This document shows positions 36,257-48,557 of a stretch of 64,000 bases of DNA, piece by piece. Position 1 is the stretch's first letter. Each line of letters starts with the position of its first letter. Made by a program: the position numbers and the translations under genes. The stretch lies in contig JAIQDT010001645.1 in the NCBI GenBank assembly GCA_021521415.1, forward strand, positions 310,001 to 374,000, read 5' to 3'. The notes below the pieces were generated by a model that worked only from the letters and a program-made list of their open reading frames with translations, did not search any database and was not told where the DNA came from. The stretch comes from Bidens hawaiensis. Taxonomy: Eukaryota; Streptophyta; Magnoliopsida; Asterales; Asteraceae.

Positions 36257-37708
36257 ATGGTTAGAGAAATTCCGGTAACCATAACCCCTGCTACTAGGGG
36301 GAATACCGGCAACACAGTTTTTACGAACACTACCCCGGCTACCGAAGCCGGGGCAAGTGAAGTAAATTTTACGAACACTACCCCACTTACCAAAGCTGGG
36401 GCAAGTGCAGTAAATGATCGCCTACTGGGATCCACTGATACCCAGGTTGAGAAACGAAGACTCCCCCGCCAAACTCTCGATGAAGTTAAGGCATGGGCGG
36501 AGGCACGACAAAAGGAATTCCAGGCTGAGTTGGACGAACGCTTGCGTTCCGTGCAACAGGCCGACGAATTCGAATACTGGGAGGATGACTCGGAGGAATC
36601 CGACTCCGACGCGAACCCTCGCCATAGGGCAAAAGGGAAGCATAAGGAAACGGAATCCCAACCGAAAAGGCATTTTGGACAAGCCTTCAAACCAAAAAGC
36701 ACAGGTGGAAGTCCACGAGACTTCTCTAAAACGTTCAGACCAAACGTTGCAAATGCAGGAACGTCCAAATTTGCAAGGGACATTGCTGAAGCAATCGCCC
36801 CAAAGAGTGCCAAACAAATGCCCAACATAGGCACATATGACGGTATATCTGATCCAGACGATCATTTGAACAGGTTCATAGCAGGGGCAACCGTCAGCAA
36901 TTGGACGGAACCCACGTGGTGTTACATGTTCCAAATGACGCTGGTTGGGGCTGCTAGAGCATGGTTCGATCGTCTACCGGTCAACCACATCTACGACTGG
37001 GCAGACTTCCAACAAAAGTTTAGCCAACACTTCAGCCAGCAACGGAAGTATACCGAGGAGCAATGGACAATCCTCAAATGCATACGAGAGGAAGACGAAT
37101 CTCTGCCAAACTTCATCACTCGCTTCAACTCAAAGAAGCTAAGTTTGGGCAATATCAGTGAAGATCTTGTTCGCGCTGCCTTCATCCAGGGCGCACATGA
37201 CCCAGAGCTCATCCGCACCCTAACGGGTAAAGATGGCATGCCATCCACATGGGATGGCATCATGACAGCAGCAAAACGCTATGCGGAAACAGAGAAACAA
37301 CTGGGTAGAGATCTCCCACAGAGCACAAACCTCTACACCCAGAGGACGAGAGAAGACAACGTCCTCACCGCCCGATTAAATAAAAAACGAAAGCTAGGCA
37401 TCTGGCAGTCAAGGGTAAACTTTGACACCTCATCCGGCTTGCAAAATCGGTTGGGCGGAAGGGATAATGTACAGTCGCACCGGAACTCCAGATGGACGCC
37501 ACTCACCAAAAGCGTCACTGAGATATTCGCCACTGAAGGGCTCCCATGGCCAAAACCGCCAATAATCCGACATCGTCACGATGCAGATCGGAGCAAATAC
37601 TGTGACTTTCACAAGACAAAGGGCCACAACACTGAAGAATGCATAGATGTAAAAGATATGGTCGAAGCATTTGTCAGAGATGGGACGCTCGCGCACCTCG
37701 TGGCGTAA
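36257..37708 (+). CDS. gag: Gag polyprotein of the Tat-type element, intact
   Basis: A 483-aa frame starting 65 bp after the LTR. Gag packages the element's RNA into particles. Residues 1-50 hold a short duplication (FTNTTPATEAGAS / FTNTTPLTKAGAS). A charged, disordered region follows. The capsid-like domain lies at about 190-340 (GTYDGISDPDDHLNRF, GAARAWFDRLPVNHI, FSQHF). Basic residues (NKKRKLG) and a zinc knuckle of CHHC form (C449, H452, H457, C462 in YCDFHKTKGHNTEEC) come near the end, as usual in Tat gags. No stop or shift. After the TAA another frame (about 37709-38019) remains open for some 100 codons with no protease motif; it may be the stump of the old gag-pol junction. Confidence 0.9.
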   Translation: MVREIPVTITPATRGNTGNTVFTNTTPATEAGASEVNFTNTTPLTKAGASAVNDRLLGSTDTQVEKRRLPRQTLDEVKAWAEARQKEFQAELDERLRSVQQADEFEYWEDDSEESDSDANPRHRAKGKHKETESQPKRHFGQAFKPKSTGGSPRDFSKTFRPNVANAGTSKFARDIAEAIAPKSAKQMPNIGTYDGISDPDDHLNRFIAGATVSNWTEPTWCYMFQMTLVGAARAWFDRLPVNHIYDWADFQQKFSQHFSQQRKYTEEQWTILKCIREEDESLPNFITRFNSKKLSLGNISEDLVRAAFIQGAHDPELIRTLTGKDGMPSTWDGIMTAAKRYAETEKQLGRDLPQSTNLYTQRTREDNVLTARLNKKRKLGIWQSRVNFDTSSGLQNRLGGRDNVQSHRNSRWTPLTKSVTEIFATEGLPWPKPPIIRHRHDADRSKYCDFHKTKGHNTEECIDVKDMVEAFVRDGTLAHLVA

Positions 37709-38019
37709 TAAAGGCTGAGCAGGCGGGTGCGTATAGAACCCCAGCTGGGGAAAACACGAATCAATTCCAGCTTCAAAATCGAGACTACATGCTGCGTAAA
37801 GAACGAGATCCCGAACCAGGTGCGTATCGGCTCGATGGCACTCCCATCCCAACAAGGAAGGGAGCTCATTTACACAGTTTGCATGTAAATCAATTCCAAT
37901 TTGTAAAGAAAAGGCCAAGAGCCACTTCTAATGGAAATGATTCTCTTAAGAATATCGAAGCTGATGATTTTACATTTAATACTTTTCTGGACACTAATAT
38001 GCCGGTTTTCACCGCATAA

Positions 38020-38890
38020 TTACGTGAAGTCATTGCATGGGAAGGCGGTCCTACCCGCACGAACCCAATAACGTGACAAACCTTCACGCAGGTCAGTTGA
38101 AGGGGAAAAAGTTCAGCACCCAAAAATGAAAGTGCCGGTCTATCCGCATGAATCATTAACGAAACTGAATAATAACCTATCAACAACCGCGCGTCGAACG
38201 GTTAAAACTATCCAACACTGGTGACGGCATTCACATTACGTGAAGTCGTTGCGTGGGAAGGCGGTCTTACCCGCACGAACCCAATAACGTGGCAAACCTT
38301 CACGCAGGTCAGTTGAAGGAGAAGAGTTCAATTATTCCATTAAATGAAAGTGCCGGTCTATCCGCATGAATCATGAAAGGAAAATGAACACTAACCTATC
38401 GACAACCGCGCGTCTAACGGTTCAAAACAAAATTCTTAAAAAGGTAAGAAAAACCTACACGCAGGTCAGGTATGGGTAAAGTTTTGCCATCCTACTAAGT
38501 GCAAGTGACGGTTCTACCCGCACAATCACGAAAGAGGAAGCAAAACTTCACACCTATTATCAACCACGTTCAAAGGTTAACTTATCCTCAAAAGGTAAGA
38601 AAAACCTACACGCAGGTCAGGTATGGGTAAAGTTTTGCCATCCTACTAAGTGCAAGTGACGGTTCTACCCGCACAATCACGAAAGAGGAAGCAAAACTTC
38701 ACACCTATTATCAACCACGTTCAAAGGTTAACTTATCCTCAAAAAGTAAGAAAAACCTACACGCAGGTTAGATAAAAGTTAAAGTTTAGCCATCCTACCA
38801 AGTGCAAGTGACTGTTCTACCCGCACAATCACGAAGGAGGAAGCGAAACTTTAACCCACTATCAACCACGTTCAAAGGTTCTTATTCTAA
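38020..38890 (+). repeat. Tandem repeat block between gag and the antisense gene
   Basis: Five degenerate units starting near 38020, 38236, 38441, 38592 and 38743 (spacing 216, 205, 151, 151). Shared parts are ACGCAGGTCAG, CTACCCGCAC and AACCACG/AACCGCG..AACGGTT. Units at 38441 and 38592 are almost identical. It occupies the place where pol would be expected. Confidence 0.8.
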
Positions 38891-39092
38891 ACACTTGGAA
38901 AATTGCTAATTTAAACTAAGTATGCAAGTCATAAGTTTATAAAGCAAGGAACCCAAAGAAGGAAATAACAATCTTATACACAAAAAGATTAATATTTCAA
39001 GAATATATTACAAGAATGGCCGGGTAACTACCCGCCTAAAAGAAAAAATAAAAAACTATACAAGTCTTAGCAATGGGAAGGGATCTTCAGGA

Positions 39093-42000
39093 TCAAGCCT
39101 CAGGGCCGCTTCCACTTGGACCCGCTCCGTCAGAAGAACGGGGTGGTTCGAGGAACGCTTTGAGGACAGCTAACCCATCATCAGCAGCAGCTACTTCGTC
39201 CACCTTCTCCACCACTGGATGCGGGAAGGCGGCGTATTGGTTCAATGCTTGGTCATAAATGGCTTCAGTATCCACATTGAACAAAGGGAAGTTGGAAGGC
39301 GGGACGCCTTTCTCAACAAACCCTAGACCAAGCATGAAGCCGGCCTTTTCCCCATCATCATGAGAAGCGTTGAGGGCTGCGGTCATAGCATCATCGTAAG
39401 AGGTCTCTGAAAAGACCCGACGCACAACCTACAAAGAAAACACAAGTATTAGAACCTTTTCTTACAAAAGAAATGCGTGAAGATAAATCTAAACATACCT
39501 GAGGCAACGCTTCTCGAAGAAGCCATCGGAGGGCAGCTTGAGCTTCGGTATGGGCGCGTTCGGCTTCGCTCTTGTTAAGGTTGGCAAGTAAAACTTCCTT
39601 AGCGGCAGCCTCTTCGACGCCCTTAAGCTTCCGCTGGGTCTGGTCAAGCACCCCCCTTTGGTCCAGGATTTCCTGGAGTTTCTTGGCATCTTCCATTGCC
39701 AAGGCATCATGAGCGCGTTGGAGAGCCACTAATTTGGCCTTGAGCTCCTCATTCTCCACACGCAAAGGCTCAGCAACGGCTTCAGCCTTGGCAGCCCTCT
39801 CGGTTGCGTTTCGCGCAGTCTCCCTGGCCAGCCGAAGCTGTTCATTCACAGCTTGGGCAGCCTTGGAGCGGGCCTCGAGTCGCGCCTGAACTTCAACCTC
39901 GAGGGCCTTGAAGGCCTTCTCCTTGTCGGCGGCAGCTGCCGCCAGCTGTTGGTTCTCCTCCCGAAGAGCACGCGCCTCAGATATGTCCTTGGCGTGAGCT
40001 GCTTTCAACTTGTCGTTTTCACGACAAAGCAGCTCGACGCGCGGCTGCATCCGGGCCTGGAGAACCCGAAGCTCATTAGTTAGCCTACCCTCCTGGTAGC
40101 TAACCATGGCTTCCCCCAACGCGCCCGGAGGAGCAGCGTGGCGAGCCCAGTCCACGCACTCCACGGGTGTGCGAAGGGTTGTTCCTCGGCGTATGTTCCA
40201 TCGAGGAACATACACTTCATTGGAATCCGACACTGCAAAAGAAACAAAAGCAGTAAGGAAAAGATGATGAAAAACATAAGGGAAAAAGAAAGGAACCCTA
40301 CGCACCTGTAGGGTCAATGACAGGCCGATAGCCGCCAAACCCATCACCTGAACCTAAAGGAAATCCATCCAACAGGTCAGGCAGACGGGAAGGTGGCAAA
40401 GATCGGCGTGAAGCCCTGCGCGTACCTGATGGTCCGGCCATCGGTGCCGGTGGCGCGGGCATGGTGGCAGCCGCCGTGGTCGCCGTCGTTGTCTCCGCCG
40501 CGGTCGCCGCCTCCTTAAAAGCAGCAGTAACCGCCGGTTCCGTGAAGGATGCTGTAAAAATCGCACTCACGGCCGGCGGTGACGTCATCACTACCAGAAC
40601 AGCTGGCTCAAAGGAATGAGCAACTGGACCAGCGGATGCAGACGCAGGCGCCTGGGTCGACGCCTCAGGAAGGCTGACCGAGCCTACCGTCATTGGCGGG
40701 GAGGTATTCCCCTGCGGTTCACCCCGGAATGCGTCAACACCCACGCCTGCACAAAGAAGAAAGTGTTAAATTTATAGTGATAAATCTGCAGACATTATGA
40801 TTATACTTACGGGTTTTCTTGACCCTGAACGAACGGACGGGCGGGGAGGAACCCGATGGAGCCGGCCTCTTGGTACCGGTCACCGTCGTCTTCATTGGTT
40901 CTCCGGAGGTAACGGTCGTAGCCTCCGGAGCAGTGCTCTTCTCACCACCGGGCTTCCCCGCCACCTCTTCACTATCTGACTCCGAGTCAGAGAGAACCAC
41001 TGGATCAGCTGTGGAGGCCTTCTCCTTCCCCTTCACGCCGGCAGCAGCCTTCTTCTTCCGCACAAGGGGAGGACCATCTGCGGATTCCTCAGAAGAAGAC
41101 AGGATGTAAGGATTTCCAGCAACGGGTACAGCATTGAGGGGTTCAGGATAGAATATCTCCTTACCTGGCCGCCGGTGGCTCAGGATCTCTTGGCCCGGCG
41201 GATAGACCTCCACAAACCTATCCGCCGTTTGCTCCAGGATGGGCAACTCATTGTCGTCCAGAGCACGAGTGCCCACCCGCACGGGACTGTCAGCCTCCCG
41301 CGGGAACAGGAGCGACTCCAAATTATTCCCCTCTGAAAGAAAAGAAACAGTTAGAAAATAAACTAATATCAGCAAGAAAGACAAGACATACCATAAGGAA
41401 TAGAGTTCAAACCGTATTCGAGAAGGATAGGAAACCGGGACGCATCCTTCCATACCCGGCTCATCCCCAGCAGCACCATCCCGGACTCCGCAAACCGGTA
41501 AACCGGAGATTGGACCCGGGATATCTTCGCGAACCATTCCGCCTCCTGGTAACTGGAAGCATGAAGGCTCGGAAGCGCTTGACCCTTCTTGAACTTCATA
41601 GCAATGGGGATGGCGCGGGCAGAGATGTAGAAGAACTCCCGCTTCCACGATCGGAGACTGCGCTCGGTCACGCAGATCTTCAAACCCTTAATACGGGTTG
41701 TCAGGGTGTACCACCCCTGGACGCACCTCCAAGTATAGAAGGTCATCAGGCGGTCCACATAGGGCTCAATACCCAGAATCCGGCACACCCACTCGAAGTG
41801 CCGGACCTTGGCAATCGCCATCGGATGCACCTCGGTCAGGTGCACACCGTGCCTCTCCAGGACACGATACATAAACTTTGTCAATGGAAACCTAAGGTTC
41901 CCATAAACAAAGAATGCAGCATATACCCCGATCTTGCCACTGGGGGCATCGTACACAGTCTGGTGGGATTCAGGAAACTCAGGCTCGAGAGACTCGAGCA

Positions 42001-42106
42001 TGAACTTCCTGACTATGTACTGGTACTGATCGAGAGGTAGAGCACACTGGCACTCGCCAGCAGTACTCCTATCGTCGGCTACAGCTTCAGCATCATGAGA
42101 AGACAT
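39093..42106 (-). CDS. Antisense gene of the Tat-type element (putative gypsy-type transposon domain), five exons
   Basis: Minus-strand exons: 42106-41392, 41332-40811, 40746-40306, 40232-39499, 39428-39093. Each of the four short introns (59-74 bp) has GT..AG and a pyrimidine tract; phases 1,1,1,0 agree, giving 2,748 nt and 915 aa with no lesion. Exon 1 holds the domain annotated in plants as 'putative gypsy type transposon' (FFVYGNLRFPLTKFMYRVLERH, then HFEWVCRILGIEP and RCVQGWYTL). Exon 2 has an acidic Ser-rich stretch (VLSDSESDSEE) and a basic RVKKTRK. Exon 3 is Ala/Pro/Thr-rich. Exon 4 is a long coiled coil (about 200 residues with heptads such as LRVENEELKAKLVALQ). Exon 5 is a conserved-looking C-terminus. 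Function is not known. Intact frames in a gag-only element suggest it is useful to the transposon. Confidence 0.85.
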
Positions 42107-42230
42107 TTTTGCAGAAAGAAGAGTGATTTCGGGGAAAATGCTTGCCTGAAAAAGGGGAGTATTTGCCGGAAATCACTAAGAAGAAGAAGAAGAGAGGTGA
42201 AAGTGTGGATTACAAAGGGGCCTCTCCCCC

Positions 42231-42238
42231 TTTATATA
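42231..42238 (-). promoter_or_regulatory. TATA box of the antisense gene
   Basis: On the minus strand this reads TATATAAA, followed downstream by a GGGGGAGAGGCCCC leader, about 125 bp before the ATG at 42106. The spacing fits a start site near 42200 and a roughly 90-nt leader. It would give the antisense gene its own promoter, separate from the LTR. Confidence 0.6.
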
Positions 42239-42589
42239 CTAATCGCAATTAATGCGGTGAATTTAATGCGGAGGAGAGAGAAATCGAAGGTGCAATGAAA
42301 CTATGACACGTGGCAAAAAGCAGGCTGGCAACAGCTGTTGACAGGACGCGTGCCAGTAATTTTGCGGCCACGCGCCCGAAAAATCGTGCCCACGCGCCAG
42401 GAAAAGCGTCTGGAATGACCATGTTCTGTCACGTCACCATAACTTCCTGCACGTCCTGACACAGTCAGAAGAAACCGTCGCACGACGTTTCAGAGGTTTG
42501 GACTGTTCTTATCTTTCCACCAACTCTTCGAATTTCAAAATTCAAAATTTAAAAATATTAAAAAGTAAGCGGGAAAATACCCCTTACCC

Positions 42590-42975
42590 CTTGGCAAACA
42601 AGTAACCGTTAGACGGATGCGGGTACAATGTAAAGGCAAAATCCTTCACATACCTAGCACCCGCAGGGAATTGAAGCCAAGTAAACCTTGGCGAACAAGT
42701 AACCGTTAGACGGATGCGGGTACAGTGTAAAGGCAAAACCCTTCACATACCTAGCACCCGCAGGGAATTGAAGCCAAATATTCCTCGGCAACCAAGTAAC
42801 TATAAGACAGGTGCGGGTACAGTGTAAAGGCAAAACCCTTCACATACCTAGCACCTGCAGGGAATTGACGCTAGGAATACCTTGGAAGTAAAGTAACCGT
42901 AAGACGAGCGCTGGTACAGTGTTAAGGCAAAACCCTTTACATACCTAGCGCTCCGCTGGGAATTGAAACCAGGAA
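42590..42975 (+). repeat. 97-bp tandem repeat, four units, upstream of the antisense gene
   Basis: Units start near 42598, 42695, 42793 and 42890, each with AAGTAAC..TAAGACG/TTAGACGG, GGTACA.TGTAAAGGCAAAA, CTTCACATACCTAGC and GCAGGGAATTGA. Seen from the antisense gene it lies about 360-750 bp upstream of its TATA box, where an enhancer could be. Confidence 0.8.
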
Positions 42976-43344
42976 GGATCTTCTGGGCAATGCTTGCGGA
43001 AACGGAAATAACATCCCCGCATAGCGGGAACGTTGAGAACTACGTTGTTTGAAGCTCCAGGATGGAATTGGTGGTTTTAACATAATTGATCACTATGTTC
43101 AAAACTACCAAAACCTCATGGAGAATCCACACAACTAGGACTCAATGCTCCTGACTTGCGAGGAGGTTACAGACCTACCCGCATCATACCCAAAGACCAA
43201 GCAGGAAACTCGGGCATTTCTGCAAGTGACAAGGACTTCCCATGGAAAACCTTACAAAACCCTTTTCAAAACCCTTTGCTTAAGTCCAAAAGTTCACCTC
43301 ACTTTATTAAACACGCATGAGAAGAACATTGGACTGGGGGGACT

Positions 43345-44327
43345 TGAAGAGGTAGGTCCCAGCAGAGCCCAGTTGGACCCGCAAGACTCACCTTAAACAG
43401 GGACGTCTGCGCAGAGACCAACTGGATCCGCAGGACCAACCATGCTCAGAGACGTGACGTCCTTACGCGCAGTATGCAAGCTGGTCCCGCAGGAAATGCC
43501 TCCCATGGTGAAGGACTCCGCCTGTTCCCGCAGCCTCGGATACAAGCCATGAGGGAAGGCCACCCGCGCAGCATGGCTACACGCACTAGGTACTTAGCTC
43601 TCGATCATTCAGTGTCACCTGAAGGAATGAGCAAAGCCGGGAGCAATCCCGCACAGAGGCGGGAGGGGGAATACTCCCGCCCAAATAAGCCAGTCTGTAT
43701 ACTGAAGGACCTTTTACTGTACCTGACGAGGTATGGGCGAAAGATCTGATCAGGGATACGACAGCTCACTGATACAGTATGGCGAGCAGCATGCTCCTGT
43801 ACTGTATCACTATTAAGCCGCTGCCTACTCACCAACTACTGTCATACCACGTGCGTAGCCGGCAGTTGGTGGAAAGGGAATAGTATACAGCAGGCCTGGT
43901 CGCTATCAGCCGCTGCCTACCCACCAACTACCAGCAGGGCACGTGCGTAGGCTACTGTTGATGAACAGGAACACTGTTGCAGCCGGCCATACCTCCTTGG
44001 AAACCTACATCCGGCTATAAATACCCCAAATGGTATGATCATCTAAACACAACATATCTTACTACATTATCATCATATTATACCTGATATCTGCTCTAGC
44101 AATCTCTTAATATACTTTTATATTTAAAGAGCAATCTAGTCTGATTCTCACGCCGGAGGGTGGTCACAAGGAGGAACCCCCCCCCCCTTCTCAGTGACGA
44201 GCTCACGGTGTCTGTTTTGCAGGTTATCAGAAGAACCATCTTCCAAGGGTCTAACCCCTCGTGGGAAACATCTCTCCAACCCCCAGGTTACCAGTAATCT
44301 GCCCGGGGTCCGGTTAGTGTTTCTTCA
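43345..44327 (+). repeat. 3' LTR of the Tat-type element
   Basis: A 983-bp LTR identical on inspection to the 5' LTR except for 11 instead of 14 C in the poly-C run. TATA box at about 44016-44023. Ends at the TSD GAAAG (44328-44332). Confidence 0.9.
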
Positions 44328-44332
44328 GAAAG

Positions 44333-45459
44333 ACAATATGAATTAGGTCCCAACATGATAACATGTCAAGGCTGAAATGATCATAAAAAAGTTTATGGGT
44401 ATCTATGTTAACATTATAACACTAATAGGATATTGTATTTAAAATTTTGCCAGTTAATTAACAAAGATCTACCCAAAAGACAACATTCTATGTTAGGTAA
44501 GGAGATTGGAATCTCGTATCATAGTCACATGACAATATTTGTTAACCAGAAACAACTATTTGTGTGTATATGAGTGTAGAACATACACATGAAATCAAGA
44601 CACATGGCATTGGTGTCTTAAGTTATAACACATTAACTATATGCTAACGTTATGTGAACATATAAATTAAATTATGACACCATAATAAAAAAAAGAAAAG
44701 AACAAAGTGACAGTGTTTAAACGTTAAGGTATCATTTGTGTATCTGCGTATGAGATTAGCCACCACAAATTTAATCGGGACCAGCCTAGTTAAAACAATA
44801 GTAAAACTTGGTTATTATTTTATGAAGTTTTCCATTTTCTTATAGATATTTTAAATTGGGTTTCATTAGAGGAATACATTTAAAATTTTACTTGTTACTA
44901 TCCTATATTCCTATGAGTGAATTAATATACAGTTTAATACAGGTAGAAATAACCGATGAGTAATCAATTCAAAGACATTGTATGAGCACTAAACAAAATC
45001 TTTGTGGGGTTCATTGGTTCAGTTCATGTGGGGACCTTGATTAGTCAATCAATGTTTCCAAGATCTTATGGCGTTCAACGTCGTATTCACTTGATTTAAA
45101 AAAAAGTACCCAAATTTTATTTTGCAATGTTAAAAAGTAAATGTGATATTTTGTTTTTAAGATGCATCGTTAATTATTATACATTTTTGTTTTTGATTTT
45201 CAGTTATAAAATTATCATTAATTAAATTATAATAATAATACGGTATGTATATATAGTCTGTATAGACGGCCCGCTTTCCTATAATGGGTTACCAGTTGTA
45301 TTCTAATCATTCGGTAATTTGAGAAGGGTATGTATTTTAGCTTCGCTAGGAGGCGCCAAGACCAGGCTACAATGGCATCGGGCACACCAAACACTACAGA
45401 AAAGCGGCGTTAAACGGGACGCGGTGCACCATTGTGAAGACCATTACAGGCATTAGAGC

Positions 45460-45496
<37 letters not shown>

Positions 45497-46339
45497 TCAC
45501 ATTTCATCACATCATAAAACTATTGCCCGTTCACATCTCACACCTCCCATAACACATAACCTAACAGTAGATAACAACACTCAGTTGTCTTATTTACAAA
45601 CTAATCATATAGAATGATTGATCTGATTATCACAAAACCATCAATATGCTTGGTGGATTCTTTGCATTATGAAATACAACATGTGCATATGAATATCTAT
45701 ATACGTATGTGTTTCAATGATTTTTGTATTAGTGCTTTATACGTGTCTAAAATTCATCCATTAAGCATATATATTAATAGCTAGACGACACGTGAATAAA
45801 ATGGGCACTACATAATCTTGAACTTGCCATCTAAATGTCTGTTTTGTTGATGATGCATGAACAAAAGGGTGACACATGTAGAATTTGATTTTTAGTTGAT
45901 GACAACAGAATAAAGTGGGATACTCAATTTAAAGTGGATATGTGGCATACTGGCATGATTTCATGTAGCTCTTGATTATAGACAACGTTAACCTCTGAAC
46001 AGATAACACATTAAGATGTTGAAGTGATTTATACCAGGTGTCACCAAAGTATATATAATCTAGGGTGTCAATCGTGTCGGTTTGATCAGTTAAACAGATT
46101 GAAAGATTTTGGTATAAATCTTTCAATCGAATGGAATTAATAATTGTGCATGTTCGTTTATTTATTAAGAGAACGAGCATATATAAACGAACTTTCTATT
46201 GAACGATTTATGAACAGTTCGTCCAGCTTTCTGTTCGTTTACAACCCCATTAATAATAGTTTAGATTATTTTTTATATATAACATCCTTGATTTTTCTCG
46301 TTTCTTTTAACAGCAGATGCTAGACACTCGGGATCACAC
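44333..46339. other. Gene-free AT-rich stretch
   Basis: No supportable gene. Contains a slightly GC-rich patch (about 45345-45450: GGCGCCAAGACC, AAAAGCGGCGTTAAACGGGACGC) followed by an ATT microsatellite at about 45463-45496, which looks like a fragment of a dispersed repeat. Confidence 0.5.
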
Positions 46340-46342
46340 TAA

Positions 46343-46494
46343 GGCCACATATAGTGGCCGACAAAAGCCCAAAAAACGGGGCGATTTTTTTGGTTGAACA
46401 CCCCCCCCCCCCCCCCCCCCCCCCCCCGCGATAGGGGGGAGTGTTTTTTGTCGCCCGTCCTTGTTTTTGTTATAGTATTGTTATAATAGTGTGT

Positions 46495-46552
<58 letters not shown>

Positions 46553-46666
46553 TGTATATGAAGCTACAACAACATTACACCCATAAAACAAAAACTCATA
46601 TTTTGCTGACTGGACGACACATGACGTAATTCGCCCCATTTTATAGCTCATTTACTACACATGACC
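46343..46666. mobile_element. Tourist-like (PIF/Harbinger) MITE, copy 2
   Basis: The ends (GGCCACATATAGTGG and CTACACATGACC) and interior blocks match the copy at 4784-5018. The TSD is TAA (46340-46342, 46667-46669). It has grown by a 27-C homopolymer (46401-46427), a TA repeat (about 46498-46525) and a TGTA/TATG repeat (about 46525-46558). Confidence 0.75.
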
Positions 46667-46669
46667 TAA

Positions 46670-48557
46670 AAAACACATTATTTTTTCGCTAGAAGAACCA
46701 AACTTGATGACCTGACCGGTGTTTCGTTGATTTAATGGTTTATTTGGAGCCCTGGATTGTCGACTCACTTTAATGAAGACAAGGTCCATCAGTGCCGTAC
46801 ACGTGTGGGTCTAGGGATAGAGACAACTCTCTTATGTTTCACTTGGGCCCACTGTCTCAAACACTGTCTTTGCCTTCCCATGTTTTAACCAAAATGAAAC
46901 GGCCAGAAGATATAAAATGACATTTAATTTAAAGTGAATTACAATATTACATATTAAAATTATGAAAGTAGCATTTTACTATTTAAATTTCAAAAATAAT
47001 AATCATCTTTTGAACACTACCATATCTTTAAAGTCCTTAAATATAAATCTCTATATCCTTTAAACTATCATATTATAGTTTTATATTTATTTTTGGTGAT
47101 CACATGATGCCACCGTTACCGATGGGATTGGTGGCTTATAGACAAAGACAAAGCCTTTAAACTACCAATGAGTCGGGTGATTTTGAGTTCAAGTTTCCTA
47201 AATAACAGAAATTCATCATTAAAAATACATAATATATCAGTTATGTGATGGTAGGAAACTTAGTATAAGGATGTATATGATTAGATATTATTTAAATAGC
47301 AAATACCATTCTATGTTTATAGCAGAATAAAAATTGGTTAATTAAGAAAGTGGGGTACTTAATCATACAAATCATTTGACAATAGTGTTATTTAATCTAA
47401 TAAAAAAAACCCTGGGAATTTATAATTGCCACTAGTAATGACTTGAATAAAAAATGTAGTAAAAAAGTATATAGATCTTTATCTTCTTACATTGAATTAG
47501 AGACGCAGCATATCATAAATTATTTGGTGTAATATGATTGGGGCTCCACTAAAAAGGAAAATTATATAAGATAACAACATATGTTTTGTACAATTTTCAT
47601 TAACGTATGTTGTGTACAGTTTTCATTCTAGATAAGATAGATTATGTGAATTAAGTCAATAGCACAATATTTCTGATTTACTTATATTTACACAACCATT
47701 ATTATTAATTTATTATTGATTATTTTAAATTTACTAGTAGAATATTAAGGTTCTTGTAAATTGTATTTCAAGTAAAAGATAGTAAGTAAGATGTTATTAT
47801 ATATTAAAAAGGTATATCACATAAAAAAGATTTATTATAAAATAAGTAATATGCATTTTGCCTGAAAAATACTTAAGGAATATTGAAATGCTTCTAGGAA
47901 ACTAAAGGCTTAATATTGTTTGTGTAGGGTCCAACAGGGAAAAGTCCCATGTGATTTGGGTTACAATTGTAGTCATAACTACTAAAATATTTAGATAATA
48001 ATAAAGTATTGTATCAAATGAATATATTAATCATAGTACAACAATTACTGCATCACCTTTAGGCCTAACAATGATTAAAATCTTGATATAATGTAAACAT
48101 ATTCATAGAAAATCATTATATAATTGAGTAAAATAATTATATAAAAAAAATCATGTATATTCACATCAGCGTTAGTCACAATGAGCAACCACTTTCAAGC
48201 GGCTCACGACGGATGAGCGACCCCTTTCAAGCGGCTCACGACGGATGAGCGTCGGACGGAGGTGGTTAGAAACAGTGTTTGTGCCAAAAAAAAAGTCTAG
48301 AAAAGAAATAAAAAACAAAAAGACAAGCTTCAACACAATGCTAAAAACAGCAAAGAGAACACCATAAACATTAAACAACAATGCATATTCATATACTAAG
48401 AACACCACCATCCCTAAAATGTCTGGTTCCTTCTGTTTGTTTACATAGAAACAAAATTAAACATTACAATACAAGTACTCAAATGACAAAAAAAAAACCA
48501 CCTAAAAACAAAGTGTTATTACTCCACAATCCATCTTCCAAGCCTCCCTTCAATCTT
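46670..48557. other. Gene-free AT-rich stretch downstream of the HAM gene
   Basis: AT-rich with no supportable gene. The 300-400 bp next to 48557 should contain the HAM 3' UTR. A 28-bp segment (CTTTCAAGCGGCTCACGACG...) occurs twice in tandem at 48192-48219 and 48224-48251. Confidence 0.5.

Larger units (their letters stand above)
35206..44327 (+). mobile_element. Young non-autonomous Tat-type gypsy retrotransposon, 9.1 kb
   Basis: The element is bounded by LTRs 35206-36191 and 43345-44327 and by an exact 5-bp TSD, GAAAG (35201-35205 and 44328-44332). Between the LTRs are a PBS (36192-36208), an intact gag on the plus strand, a tandem repeat block, a five-exon antisense gene, a second tandem block and a GGGGGG-containing polypurine tract (about 43331-43341). 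No protease, RT, RNase H or integrase motif is visible anywhere inside. As far as I can read, the LTRs differ only by three C residues in a poly-C run, so insertion was recent and the pol proteins must have come from another copy. Tat-lineage elements (Grande, RIRE2, Retand) are known to carry an antisense ORF downstream of pol. Confidence 0.9.

Noticed and set aside
36241..36934. Minus-strand frames of 170-197 codons opposite gag
   Set aside because: They are shadows of the intact gag frame, which has recognisable capsid and zinc-knuckle motifs.
46401..46427. 27-C homopolymer as a functional element
   Set aside because: It lies within a MITE known to carry C/G runs in its other copy; simple slippage or an assembly artefact explains it.
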